Positions 15,694 to 15,829 of a DNA stretch of 15,829 nucleotides are shown here, piece by piece. The translations under genes were made by a program, and so were the position numbers. Source of the stretch: Bacteroidales bacterium. GTDB lineage: Bacteria; Bacteroidota; Bacteroidia; Bacteroidales; WCHB1-69. The stretch is from NCBI GenBank assembly GCA_012838875.1, contig DUOL01000119.1:1-15829 (forward strand), given 5' to 3'. Below the pieces are notes generated by a model. That model did no database searches. It saw nothing but the letters and a program-made list of their open reading frames with translations, and was not told the DNA's origin. Position 1 is the stretch's first letter, and each line of letters begins with the position of its first letter.

Positions 15694-15829
15694 AGGGCGT
15701 GCCCCCTCGCTGCGCTCGGGGTCGGCGCCCGGTTCCAAGTCCGCGGGCACAAGCCGTGGGGACGCAAGGCGGCAAAAAGAGCTTACAAGCTCGCTTTTTT
15801 GCCGCCGCGTCCACAGCGGCTTCCGCCCT
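15694..15829 (-). repeat. GC-rich structured repeat, copy 3 (inverted, cut by the right window edge)
   Basis: The reverse complement of positions 10-145 of copy 1, with the first nine bases of the element lost beyond the window. The long hairpin maps to 15751-15822. Differences from copy 1 are T for G and T for A in the stem arms, and C for T in the 3' loop (GCGCAGCGA). It lies 136 bases after ribE, and its GGGCGTGCC end faces the gene's 3' end, the same relation copy 1 has to the transporter gene. The stretch between ribE and the repeat is AT-rich. It holds weak inverted repeats (GATAAT 15577-15582 with ATTATC 15595-15600; TCCCC 15618-15622 with GGGGA 15632-15636), neither followed by a T-run. 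Confidence 0.9.

Noticed and set aside
1..15829. CRISPR array, transposon genes, prophage or defence island
   Set aside because: No regularly spaced short repeats, no transposase, integrase, nuclease or phage-like protein found. The only dispersed repeats are the three structured GC-rich copies.

Overview
The window looks like an AT-rich genome fragment from the phylum Bacteroidota, most likely order Bacteroidales (the order is inferred). Four things point there. The gene at 12309-14909 ends in the gliding-motility-type (CHU_C) sorting domain used by the type IX secretion system. Several genes are preceded by the Bacteroidota -7 promoter element TAnnTTTG, with A-rich rather than Shine-Dalgarno leaders. 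The YfhO-family protein, the Dcp-type M3 peptidase and the 318-residue unknown secreted protein are all types I associate with this group. No tRNA, rRNA, CRISPR array, transposase, phage gene or recognisable defence system was found.

Layout. Positions 1-145 hold a GC-rich structured repeat (copy 1), followed by a terminator for the leftward gene. An MFSD1-like transporter (271-1710, minus) and a GluP/FucP-type sugar transporter (1869-3122, plus) are divergent. ridA (3217-3591, plus) runs tail-to-tail into gmhA (3599-4183, minus). A 350-base gap between gmhA and a YfhO-family membrane protein (4584-7073) carries repeat copy 2. Then come the peptidase dcp (7198-9291) and a tight four-gene run: a periplasmic thioredoxin-like protein, a protein made of 25-residue repeats, an unknown secreted protein, and manA (9377-12200). 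A large type IX secretion cargo (12309-14909) and ribE, riboflavin synthase (14940-15557), follow. Repeat copy 3, inverted, fills 15694-15829 and is cut by the window end.

How the genes fit together. Most of the content is housekeeping and envelope biology: sugar uptake (GluP-like), hexose and heptose phosphate isomerisation for glycan and LPS precursors (ManA, GmhA), a GT-C-like membrane protein (YfhO), peptide use (Dcp releases dipeptides; MFSD1 relatives carry dipeptides), imine detoxification (RidA) and flavin synthesis (RibE). Links between these genes are inferred from position only.

The most unusual signal is the repeat: three near-identical copies of about 145 bases, about 69% G+C (100 of 145 bases in copy 1) in an otherwise AT-rich sequence. 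Each can fold into a 72-base hairpin followed by a second structured module. Both ends of the window lie inside a copy, as expected if the window is a contig broken at a multicopy element.
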